From NCBI GenBank assembly GCA_025923455.1, contig JAICFW010000003.1, forward strand, positions 1-59,958: a stretch of 59,958 nucleotides of DNA, in the 5' to 3' direction. This document shows positions 26,695-34,715 of the stretch, one piece after another; position 1 is the stretch's first letter, and each line of letters opens with the position of its first letter. This DNA is from Nitrososphaeraceae archaeon (GTDB lineage: Archaea > Thermoproteota > Nitrososphaeria > Nitrososphaerales > Nitrososphaeraceae). The notes under the pieces are model-generated. The model was not told where the DNA came from. It was given only the letters and a program-made list of their open reading frames with translations, and did no database searches. The translations under genes were made by a program, and so were the position numbers.

Positions 26695-27933
26695 TTAGGT
26701 CGCATCACTTGGTGGTGCATTAACTGTAGTTCCCCTTACATCAAAAAGTCCCATCCAACCCAAATCAGTAAAAAGGGTCTGATGTGCATGGAACATGTAA
26801 GTTCCAGGATAATCATAAGTAAATTCCATTATTCCTCTATCACCTTTTGTTAACGTTACTATATCTGTTAAATAGTCAGCAGTTTTATTAGTACCAGCCG
26901 AATAATAATCAAACATTGCTCCATGCACGTGAATCGAATTCACCGAGTCAAATTCAAGCATGTTAACAATATACACACGATATAGTTCTCCTGTGTGAAC
27001 TACAATAGGATTCATCATGTAATCAAATGCTTTTCCATTTACTGTGTAGATTTCATTAACTCTTTTTTCTCTAGATGCACTTTCAGTATTTCCACTTTCT
27101 GGAATTGAAGGAACGGTAACATCATTCATGTTACTCATATTCGTACCTGCGTTAGTATTGTTGTTACTACTTGAGTTCAAGGGCAAATTGGTTTCTACAC
27201 CATCAATTGAATCAACTGGCGGCAATGTTATCGGCCCTTCAAGATCTAAATCCAGGTCATAACCGTTAAGGAGCATAGCCATTTCTGTCATTTGAGGACG
27301 AGGCTCTTTTGGATCTATTATCATCATTCCATACAATCCCCTGTTGATATGGTCTGCCATTGGCTCCACGTGACAGTAATAGGGATACACCCCATATGGT
27401 CCTGCAACAAATTCGTACGTAAAACTTCTGCCTGGAGAAATTGTCCCGCCCGGTTGTCCTGTCATCGTAAATGCATTATTCTTAACATAATGAGTTGGCT
27501 GTGAATAAAGTGAGTGAGCGTGAGTGTTCTCGTTACTATTAATAACTCTAATTCGAACTAAATCTCCTTCTGTGACTCTTATTGTGGGTCCCGGTATTGT
27601 ACCATTAAACGTCCAACCCTCAAAAATATGACCTTCATAAGTAATAGGTATCTTTTGATTTTCCTCAACAATTAATGTAAATTGTCTTACTGTCTTTCCG
27701 CTTTCATCCTTAGATATATGACCACAGTTAAAATGAGTAAGATATTCTACTGGTGTGGGTTTTTTACTAAGATTTGTAGTACAATTTTTTATCTTGTCGT
27801 ATTCTTCTTGAGAAATTGGAGATGTTATAGACTGGCCATCCGCGGGAATATTCATGAAAGGAAAATTTACAGATGGTAAAATCAAAATAATTGACATGGC
27901 TAATGCAATGAAGTATGCATTTTGCCAGAACAT
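26695..27933 (-). CDS. Exported two-domain multicopper oxidase
   Basis: The 412-residue protein begins with an uncleaved or cleaved signal (about 5-24) and contains two cupredoxin domains. Domain 1 (about 80-207) has the T1 copper site: YYCHVEPMADHINRGL with Cys187, His188 and His195, plus His138-Ala-His140. Domain 2 (about 290-405) has SIHVHGAMF and YMFHAHQTLF and no Cys. The four His-x-His-type elements could build a trinuclear cluster in a trimer, although the usual HCH triplet is Tyr-Cys-His. An Asn/Ser/Thr-rich linker joins the domains. Copper-containing nitrite reductase is related, but this pattern fits a laccase-like two-domain enzyme better. Confidence 0.82.
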   Translation of the reverse strand: MFWQNAYFIALAMSIILILPSVNFPFMNIPADGQSITSPISQEEYDKIKNCTTNLSKKPTPVEYLTHFNCGHISKDESGKTVRQFTLIVEENQKIPITYEGHIFEGWTFNGTIPGPTIRVTEGDLVRIRVINSNENTHAHSLYSQPTHYVKNNAFTMTGQPGGTISPGRSFTYEFVAGPYGVYPYYCHVEPMADHINRGLYGMMIIDPKEPRPQMTEMAMLLNGYDLDLDLEGPITLPPVDSIDGVETNLPLNSSSNNNTNAGTNMSNMNDVTVPSIPESGNTESASREKRVNEIYTVNGKAFDYMMNPIVVHTGELYRVYIVNMLEFDSVNSIHVHGAMFDYYSAGTNKTADYLTDIVTLTKGDRGIMEFTYDYPGTYMFHAHQTLFTDLGWMGLFDVRGTTVNAPPSDAT

Positions 27934-28220
27934 ATTTGATCAAGAATACATTTCTTATAAAAATGTTAATCATTTATCAATTAGACTGTAATACAAGACG
28001 AACATCTTGATTTGCATTGCACAACATCATTACTCTTACAACTTTGAAGGGATAGAATTCTAACGTTTCCAATTTACCTCCTATTTTCATATTCAATAGA
28101 AGTCTCTCTTCTTACTCTTTTGTCTGGAATATTGTTCCTTTATACTCTTGGCACCAAAATAGTTAGATTCAACTCTGACACGCTAAACGCAAATATAAAA
28201 GAGGAGTACATACTCAATAA

Positions 28221-28547
28221 ATGCAGTATTTCACGGCTTTGAAAATAGGGGAAAAAAGAGTTAGAGCTGCTCAAGAGCTTTTAAATAAATATACAGGAAA
28301 CATTGCTATGCCTGCGTTAGCATTAAAGGACAATAATAATAACACTTGGGAACCTGTTGGGGAAGAAAATTTTTTCACCACTGTAAAGGATCAGAATGGG
28401 TACTTGATTGCGATATGTGATAAAAATGGAATTGCAAAAACAGTTGCACAATGGTTTATTGAAGTCAAAAAAGATGAAATAGTTAGCAAGATAATTCAAG
28501 ATGAAAACCTTCCTGAATATAACGGCAAAGTGATACTTCCAATTTAA
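28221..28547 (+). CDS. Hypothetical protein, 108 aa
   Basis: A soluble alpha/beta protein with an N-terminal helix (GEKRVRAAQELLNKY) and strands such as NGYLIAICDKNGIAKTVAQW. I do not recognise it. It ends 33 bp before the ornithine cyclodeaminase-type gene on the same strand, so the two may be cotranscribed. Confidence 0.6.
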   Translation: MQYFTALKIGEKRVRAAQELLNKYTGNIAMPALALKDNNNNTWEPVGEENFFTTVKDQNGYLIAICDKNGIAKTVAQWFIEVKKDEIVSKIIQDENLPEYNGKVILPI

Positions 28548-28580
28548 CACTTAAGTAGATTTAATATTTAGTGATCTTAG

Positions 28581-29819
28581 TTGAAAAGAAAATTCGACCA
28601 GACCATAGAGATCAAAGGTCATCTAATTGATTCGATGATCCTGACAAGAATTTTTGACAAGATTATGGACTTAAAAGGGGATTTTAATGTTCTCGAATTT
28701 CATGTCGGAAAAAAGAAGGATGAATTAAGTTATGCAAGATTATCAGTATCAGGAAAAAATAAGAAACATCTTGACCAATTATTAGAATCAGTCTTTATTG
28801 AAGGCGCTCAACCTACAAAAATTGACGGTGTTACACTAAAACCTGCCCCAAGCGACATGGTAATGCCAAGGGATTTTTACAGCACAACTAACAATACCAC
28901 ACAAATTTTCTTCCATAATGAATGGATTGATGTCGAAAATATGATGATGGATAAATGCATTGTGGTTGATGCAAGTAACAAAAGTGCAGAGTGTAGGAAA
29001 ATTAGAGATATCCGAAGAGGAGATATGATAGTTACGGGTGAAAAAGGAGTCAGGATATTACCTGAAGAACGTCCAAGAGAAGGAGTGGATATTTTTCAAT
29101 TCATGAGTAGTACAAGTTCCAGTGAAAGACCTACTCAGCAAATTGCAAGAAAAATAGCAATGGATATTTACAATACAAAAAATAGCGGTGGGAAAATAGT
29201 TGTCACAGCAGGACCAGTTGTCGTCCATTCTGGCGCTTCAGATTCGTTAGCAAAGATGATAAGAATGGGTTACGTAAATGGACTACTTACGGGCAATGCC
29301 TTAGCAGTACATGATATAGAAAATTCATTATTTGGAACTTCCCTCGGCATGAACGTAAAAAACGGAACGTTGGCAATTCGCGGTCACAGAAACCACATGC
29401 AGGCTATTAATGAAGTTTTTAGGGCAGGCTCTATAGAGGAAATGGTGAAAAAGAATATTCTAAAATCTGGAATAATGTATGAGTGTATAAAGAATAATGT
29501 AGAGTACGCCCTTTGCGGATCTATAAGAGACGATGGCCCAATTCCAGGCGTGATTACCGATATTTTACAAGCCCAGAACAGATATAGGGCAATATTGAGA
29601 GATACGAAAATGGTTATTATGATTTCTACTATGTTACACTCAATTGCGGTTGGAAATATGATACCTGCAAGAGTAAAGGTTGTTGCCGTGGATATTAGTC
29701 AGGCCGTCGTAACAAAACTGCTCGATAGAGGAACAACACAGGCTATAGGAATAGTTAGTGATATCGGGGCATTCCTTCCGATGGTTTTGCATCAGTTAGA
29801 CCAAATTTCCAAAAAATAG
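28581..29819 (+). CDS. Archaeal-type ornithine cyclodeaminase (TIGR00300 family)
   Basis: The 412-residue protein starts at TTG. An N-terminal alpha/beta part with KGHLIDSMILTRIFDKI and FHVGKKKDE is followed by a Rossmann-like part: VVTAGPVVVHSGASDSL, GYVNGLLTGNALAVHDIE, LAIRGHRNHMQAI, YALCGSIRDDGPIPGVI, DTKMVIMISTMLHSIAVGN and GIVSDIGAFLPMV. This is the conserved LOR/SDH region family, in which a methanogen member was shown to be an ornithine cyclodeaminase converting ornithine to proline. It is unrelated to the mu-crystallin type. The reaction in this organism is inferred. Confidence 0.8.
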   Translation: MKRKFDQTIEIKGHLIDSMILTRIFDKIMDLKGDFNVLEFHVGKKKDELSYARLSVSGKNKKHLDQLLESVFIEGAQPTKIDGVTLKPAPSDMVMPRDFYSTTNNTTQIFFHNEWIDVENMMMDKCIVVDASNKSAECRKIRDIRRGDMIVTGEKGVRILPEERPREGVDIFQFMSSTSSSERPTQQIARKIAMDIYNTKNSGGKIVVTAGPVVVHSGASDSLAKMIRMGYVNGLLTGNALAVHDIENSLFGTSLGMNVKNGTLAIRGHRNHMQAINEVFRAGSIEEMVKKNILKSGIMYECIKNNVEYALCGSIRDDGPIPGVITDILQAQNRYRAILRDTKMVIMISTMLHSIAVGNMIPARVKVVAVDISQAVVTKLLDRGTTQAIGIVSDIGAFLPMVLHQLDQISKK

Positions 29820-29880
29820 TTCTATTGTCTTGAAGAATCTATACAGGATAATTAATTCATTATCATTGCATTAATGAAAA

Positions 29881-31326
29881 TCACTGTTTCTCGGGATCAC
29901 TTAATTTGCTATTTATTAGACGTATAGCGATTTTTGGATCTGCTCGTCCATTGGTAAACTTCATTACCTTACCTAACAAGAAATTGATTGCCTCGAGATT
30001 CTTTTTTGCGTCTTCAACTGCAGACTTTTCGGAATCAAAAACTGACTGAACAGCATCCATTATTGTTTTTTCGTCAGCTATTTTGTAGGAATTACTGCTA
30101 TTGACAACCTCCGATGGTAACTTTCCACTTTCAAATATTTTAACTAGAATATCCTTTGCAGTAATTCTGCTAATCTTATTACTTTCAATCAATTTCGCTA
30201 ATTCCGCGATATGCTCCGGTTTGACTTTCAAGTTCTTCAAGTAATCCGTACTCTCAGTATCATCTTCGATCAAACTTTTAAAGTCAGTAACTAGGATGTT
30301 TGCTATTTCAGTTGGTGAAAAGTGTAATTTCAAAGTAGACTCAAAGAAATCTGCCAATTTTTTGTCATTTATGAGAATATTGGAGGTATGTTCCGAAAGT
30401 TTATATTTTGATATAAAGCGTTCAAATCTTTGATTTGGTAGTTCTGGCATTCGTTGCTTTAGATTAGCAACAAAATCACTGCCTAAGACGATTACTGGAA
30501 TATCGGGTTCCGGAAAATAACGATAATCATGTTCCTCTTCTTTACTCCTGGCCTTAAATGTAATTTTTTTCTTATCATCCCAGTGTCGAGTTTCATGTTC
30601 TATGTTGAGATTGCGGTTATACACACTGGACTGCCTGGTGATTTCATAATTGATGGCCTTTTCAACCTCCTTGAAGGAATTGATATTCTTGATTTCTACT
30701 TTGTTACCACCGTTCATGGACACATTTACATCACACCTAACCGAGCCCTCAAGTAGAGTGTCACATACGCCAAGATGTTCAAGTGTCAGGGATAGTTTAT
30801 TTAGAAATTGTCTGACTTCCTTTGGACCTGTGAAATCAGGTTCTGTAACTATTTCAATTAAGGCAACTCCTGCCCTGTTATAATCTATCAATGCAGTATT
30901 TCTGACATTCATTCCACCTTCAGAATAAACGATCCTGCCTGGATCTTCTTCCAATTGTATTCTACTGATTCTAATTTGCTTTGCATCATCCAGCTCGTAT
31001 TTGCCGTCTGTCCCTATACTAGAAATTCCATAAACATTGTACTGGGTAATCTGAAAATTTTTTGGTAGATCAGGATAAAAATAATTCTTACGGTAAAACA
31101 TAATTTTGTCTGGCACTTTACACCCTAATGCTATAGAAGTCATTGTTGAATATTCAATTGCCTTTTGATTGATATTTGGTAAGGAACCAGGAAGTCCACA
31201 ACATATTTCACAAATGTTACGGTTCGGTCTAAGATCTCGATAATTACCCCTACATGAACAAAACAATTTACTATTGAGGGCAGTTATTTGAGCATGAATT
31301 TCTAATCCAATCATTACCAAGCTCAT
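29881..31326 (-). CDS. gatB: Aspartyl/glutamyl-tRNA amidotransferase subunit B
   Basis: At 481 residues it has the full length of GatB. IGLEIHAQI, NSKLFCSC and ICEICCGLPGSLP give the zinc and substrate region, and YNRAGVALIEIVTEPD, GSVRCDVNVS and EEEHDYRYFPEPDIP are signatures. The C-terminal part (about 335-480) is the tRNA-binding YqeY-like tail. It phosphorylates and amidates the mischarged aminoacyl-tRNA. The start overlaps the end of gatA by 4 bp, completing the order aspS-gatC-gatA-gatB. Confidence 0.97.
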   Translation of the reverse strand: MSLVMIGLEIHAQITALNSKLFCSCRGNYRDLRPNRNICEICCGLPGSLPNINQKAIEYSTMTSIALGCKVPDKIMFYRKNYFYPDLPKNFQITQYNVYGISSIGTDGKYELDDAKQIRISRIQLEEDPGRIVYSEGGMNVRNTALIDYNRAGVALIEIVTEPDFTGPKEVRQFLNKLSLTLEHLGVCDTLLEGSVRCDVNVSMNGGNKVEIKNINSFKEVEKAINYEITRQSSVYNRNLNIEHETRHWDDKKKITFKARSKEEEHDYRYFPEPDIPVIVLGSDFVANLKQRMPELPNQRFERFISKYKLSEHTSNILINDKKLADFFESTLKLHFSPTEIANILVTDFKSLIEDDTESTDYLKNLKVKPEHIAELAKLIESNKISRITAKDILVKIFESGKLPSEVVNSSNSYKIADEKTIMDAVQSVFDSEKSAVEDAKKNLEAINFLLGKVMKFTNGRADPKIAIRLINSKLSDPEKQ

Positions 31327-32768
31327 ATCGAATTTGGCCCCCTTTGGATATCGATAACTCTTTCAAGTTCGTATGATGCATCGATTAGCTTTTGTTCTTC
31401 AAAGGGAGCTGCCATTATTTGCAGCCCTATTGGAAGACCGTTACTAAATCCAATGGGTAACGATATTGCGGGAATGCCTGCTAGATTTGCTATCACTGTG
31501 TTTACGTCAACCAAATACATTTTTATTGGATCGTCTATCTTTTCACCAAATTTGAAAGGAAGTATGGGCATAGTTGGTCCAATTAAAAGATCATATTTTT
31601 TGAATAGTGTGAGTAATTCTAAACGTAATAGCGACCGTAGTCTCCTTGCCTTGAGATAATACTTGCCATAATATCCAGAAGAAAGAACATATGATCCAAT
31701 TAATATTCTCCTTTTTACTTCTTCTCCGAAGTTTTCTCTGACTTTGCTAAAATAGGTATCCCATTTATACTCTCCTATTGGATAGTCGAATCCATATCGG
31801 ATATTATCATATCTCGCAAGATTACTACTTGCTTCAGCACTAGCAAGAGTATAATATGATGGTAATGCATAATGCAAATTCTTAATTGAAACTTCTTCAA
31901 ACGAGCATCCGATCTCCTGAAATTTTTCTGATGCAGAATAAACCGATTTTGCAACCTCTTGATCACTGTCAGTAATTAACTCTTTTATTACTGCGACGTT
32001 TAGTTTATTCGATTTATTGGGAATGGTAATTGGAGACGACGGCATACTTGTGTTATCCATCGCATCCTTTCCAGAAATGATGTTTAGCATCATTACCAAA
32101 TCTTTAACCGATCTGCATATAGGACCAATTTGCTCCAGACTATTCGCATATGAGATTAGTCCTGATCTGCTTACCCTGCCGTAAGTTGGTTTAAGTCCAA
32201 CTACAGAACAGAAGCTAGAAGGACATCTTATTGAACCTCCAGTATCTGATCCAAGAGCAACAGTACATTCTCCAGCAGCTACTGCCGCTCCACTTCCACC
32301 TGAGGAACCACCGGGAACATAATCCAAATTCCACGGATTGTGAGTTGGATGATACCTGCTATACTCCGTCGTTGAACCCATTCCAAACTCATCCAAATTC
32401 AATTTTCCCAATAGAATGGCACCATTTTCCTTCAGATTCCTTATTACGGTAGCATCGTATGTAGGAACATAGTTTTCCAGAATTTTTGAAGCACAAGTGG
32501 TTGTGATACCTTTTGTAGAAATGTTATCTTTTATGCCTACTGTTACCCCTGATAGTTGACCTATATCTTCTTTTTCTCTTATTTTCTTGTCTATAAGCTT
32601 CGCAGAAGATAAAGCTCCCTCAGTATCCAATGTGATAAATGAATGTACCTTTGGCTCGACTTTTTCTATTCTCTTAAGTATAGAGATAACATATTCTTCA
32701 GCAGTAAACTGACCTTCAGTTAGGCCTTCAACTACTTCATATGCAAGCAGGTCGTCTAGTTTTGTCAT
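31323..32768 (-). CDS. gatA: Aspartyl/glutamyl-tRNA amidotransferase subunit A
   Basis: This 481-residue amidase-signature protein supplies ammonia from glutamine. The catalytic Lys is in GVTVGIKDNIST; the Ser pair lies in VPGGSSGGSGAAVAAG and ALGSDTGGSIRCPSSFC. GLKPTYGRVSRSGLI follows as usual. One base separates its start from the gatC stop, and its end overlaps the gatB start by 4 bp. Together with AspRS upstream, the complex probably converts Asp-tRNA(Asn) to Asn-tRNA(Asn). Confidence 0.97.
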   Translation of the reverse strand: MTKLDDLLAYEVVEGLTEGQFTAEEYVISILKRIEKVEPKVHSFITLDTEGALSSAKLIDKKIREKEDIGQLSGVTVGIKDNISTKGITTTCASKILENYVPTYDATVIRNLKENGAILLGKLNLDEFGMGSTTEYSRYHPTHNPWNLDYVPGGSSGGSGAAVAAGECTVALGSDTGGSIRCPSSFCSVVGLKPTYGRVSRSGLISYANSLEQIGPICRSVKDLVMMLNIISGKDAMDNTSMPSSPITIPNKSNKLNVAVIKELITDSDQEVAKSVYSASEKFQEIGCSFEEVSIKNLHYALPSYYTLASAEASSNLARYDNIRYGFDYPIGEYKWDTYFSKVRENFGEEVKRRILIGSYVLSSGYYGKYYLKARRLRSLLRLELLTLFKKYDLLIGPTMPILPFKFGEKIDDPIKMYLVDVNTVIANLAGIPAISLPIGFSNGLPIGLQIMAAPFEEQKLIDASYELERVIDIQRGPNSI

Positions 32769-32769
32769 T

Positions 32770-33042
32770 CTATTTCATCTTAGGACCTCTTAAGAATCCA
32801 TCTTCAGTAATGTTCTTGTTGAGTTGCTTATTATCAGACATGCTTATCTCATCCATTCTAAGCTCTTCAAATCTTAATTCCTGCAAGTCTAAATTAACCG
32901 AATCATCAGATGCAAGTTCTTCAAGAATATCTATGTATTCTATTGTCTTGTCTAGTTGTTTAGGAAATTTTTTAAGTTCATTTTCAGTTAAATTTATTCG
33001 TGATATTTGAGCGAGATGTTCTAAATCTTCTTTTGAAACCAT
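32770..33042 (-). CDS. gatC: Aspartyl/glutamyl-tRNA amidotransferase subunit C
   Basis: The 90-residue protein has the GatC pattern: LEHLAQISRINLTENELKKF at the N-terminus, IEYIDILEELASDD in the middle, and a C-terminal tail with FLRGPKMK. It wraps around GatA and stabilises the complex. It lies 33 bp after aspS and 1 bp before gatA in one operon. Confidence 0.93.
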   Translation of the reverse strand: MVSKEDLEHLAQISRINLTENELKKFPKQLDKTIEYIDILEELASDDSVNLDLQELRFEELRMDEISMSDNKQLNKNITEDGFLRGPKMK

Positions 33043-33075
33043 GTTAATGTCATCTTTTAATAGATATTTTATTTG

Positions 33076-34395
33076 TTAAGGCGACAACCTATCTATATCT
33101 CGAGGAAACAGCACAGCATCCCTAATATTATCAACACCACACATGCTCATAATTAATCGTTCTAACCCCATACCGAATCCTGCATGAGGGGGCATACCAT
33201 AGTCAAAAACTTTTAAATGGAAATCGAAAGCATCAGTGTTTAGCCCTTGTTTTTTCATTCTTTCAGTTAGCTCGCTCTTATCATGAATTCTTGTACTTCC
33301 TGAAGATAACTCAAGATTACCATACATCAAATCAAAAGATTCGCACTCTGTACCCGTCGATTTTGGTTTAACATAGAATGGTTTTATTGATGTGGGCCAG
33401 TCAATGATAAAATAAAAATATTTCATGTCATCATCCTTGAGGTTTCGTAGTTTTTGCTGCGAAATGTCATCCCCCAACTCAATAGACTCACCTGACTTTT
33501 GCAACTTTTCTATAAGATCTGAATATCTGTACCTTCGAAATGGAAGTGATAGATCGGGTAATGCTATTTTTAAGTACTCAAGATGTGACTTGTTTTTGCT
33601 TCTTACTTCGTCCCAAAGAAAATGTATCATCTTTTCTAAAATTTCCATTATGTCATTATAATCGGCATACGCTTTTTCAATATCAATCGATGTAGCTTCT
33701 GACAAATGTCTGTTTGTTCTGGAAGGTTCAGCCCTAAAGATTGGACCTATCTCAAATACATTTTCAAATGCCATTGTAAGCTGTTCCTTATAAAGCTGAG
33801 GACTTTGAGTTAGAAATGCTTCCCTGTCATAGTAAAAGATGGGAAAGAGTGTTGCGCCACCTTCAGTCGCAGTGGCAATTATTTTAGGAGTATTAACTTC
33901 TATGAAACCCTCATCTCCAAGAAATTTCCTGCAGGAATTTAATACAGTATATCTTATGCTAAAAATTGATTGAAGAAAAGGTCTACGAAGATCTATTGCT
34001 CGAAGATCCAATCTGGTATCAATTCCGACTCCCTTCCTACTTTGAATAACGATAGGAGAATTTTTATTTGCCAAGGATAAGATCTTAAATTCAATTGGAT
34101 TTATTTCAATTCCCTTTGGAGCTTTCGGTTCACTTCTAACTTTACCCTTTATTGCGATCGAAGCATGTTCTCTAATTTTTTGTACTTCTGATGAAAGGGA
34201 ATCAGGATATTCATTATTCTTCAAAATAACCTGAATATTTCCAAATCTATCGTTTATAGTAAGAAACTTTATGTTACTATGCTCGCGTATAGAAGAGATC
34301 CATCCTACAATAATTACCTCCTTACCATCCATTGAACTATCGATATCTTTAGAATAGTGTGTCCTTTTCCAAGTTTGAAGGTCTGGGCTACTCAA
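33076..34395 (-). CDS. aspS: Aspartyl-tRNA synthetase, archaeal type, probably non-discriminating
   Basis: The 439-residue class II synthetase starts at TTG. An N-terminal OB fold (about 15-110, IIVGWISSIREHSN, FLTINDRFGNIQVIL) is followed by the catalytic domain: EVNTPKIIATATEGGATLFPI, FLTQSPQLYKEQL, FEIGPIFRAEPSRTNRHLSE, and motif 3 GFGMGLERLIM. The length and lack of an insertion domain fit the archaeal type. Cotranscription with gatCAB suggests that it also charges tRNA-Asn with Asp; that is inferred, as specificity residues were not tested. Confidence 0.95.
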   Translation of the reverse strand: MSSPDLQTWKRTHYSKDIDSSMDGKEVIIVGWISSIREHSNIKFLTINDRFGNIQVILKNNEYPDSLSSEVQKIREHASIAIKGKVRSEPKAPKGIEINPIEFKILSLANKNSPIVIQSRKGVGIDTRLDLRAIDLRRPFLQSIFSIRYTVLNSCRKFLGDEGFIEVNTPKIIATATEGGATLFPIFYYDREAFLTQSPQLYKEQLTMAFENVFEIGPIFRAEPSRTNRHLSEATSIDIEKAYADYNDIMEILEKMIHFLWDEVRSKNKSHLEYLKIALPDLSLPFRRYRYSDLIEKLQKSGESIELGDDISQQKLRNLKDDDMKYFYFIIDWPTSIKPFYVKPKSTGTECESFDLMYGNLELSSGSTRIHDKSELTERMKKQGLNTDAFDFHLKVFDYGMPPHAGFGMGLERLIMSMCGVDNIRDAVLFPRDIDRLSP

Positions 34396-34715
34396 ATTGA
34401 TGAACCTTGATAATTTGAACTTTAATGAACAGGTTAATTTAACCTTTTAACGCAAATTCTAGTTATTGTGAGAAGATCCCGCCTCACTGGAAATCACTCG
34501 TCTTCACAGTAGAGACTTGGGCGAACCATTAATGCGAAAACACACAAGCGAATAGTTACAATATCTAATATACTAAAATGATGTATGGAAAATCAAGTAT
34601 TGTCTTGAGTGAGATAACATAAATACATAATGCATAATACTAGAAGAAACTAAGATTGACTTAATTGCTTCTTGATAATTGTTGTTAATCGAAACCTACA
34701 AAAGCATTAATAGCA
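34396..34715. other. Divergent intergenic region aspS/alaS
   Basis: About 320 bp. Near 34465-34520 there is a GC-richer patch with an imperfect short inverted repeat (GTGAGAAGA against TCTTCAC) in otherwise AT-rich DNA. It is not a tRNA. The region should hold promoters for both synthetase operons. Confidence 0.4.

Noticed and set aside
34465-34520. GC-richer patch with a short imperfect hairpin between aspS and alaS
   Set aside because: The stem is short and has a bulge; it does not match a tRNA or a known leader, so I do not call an RNA.
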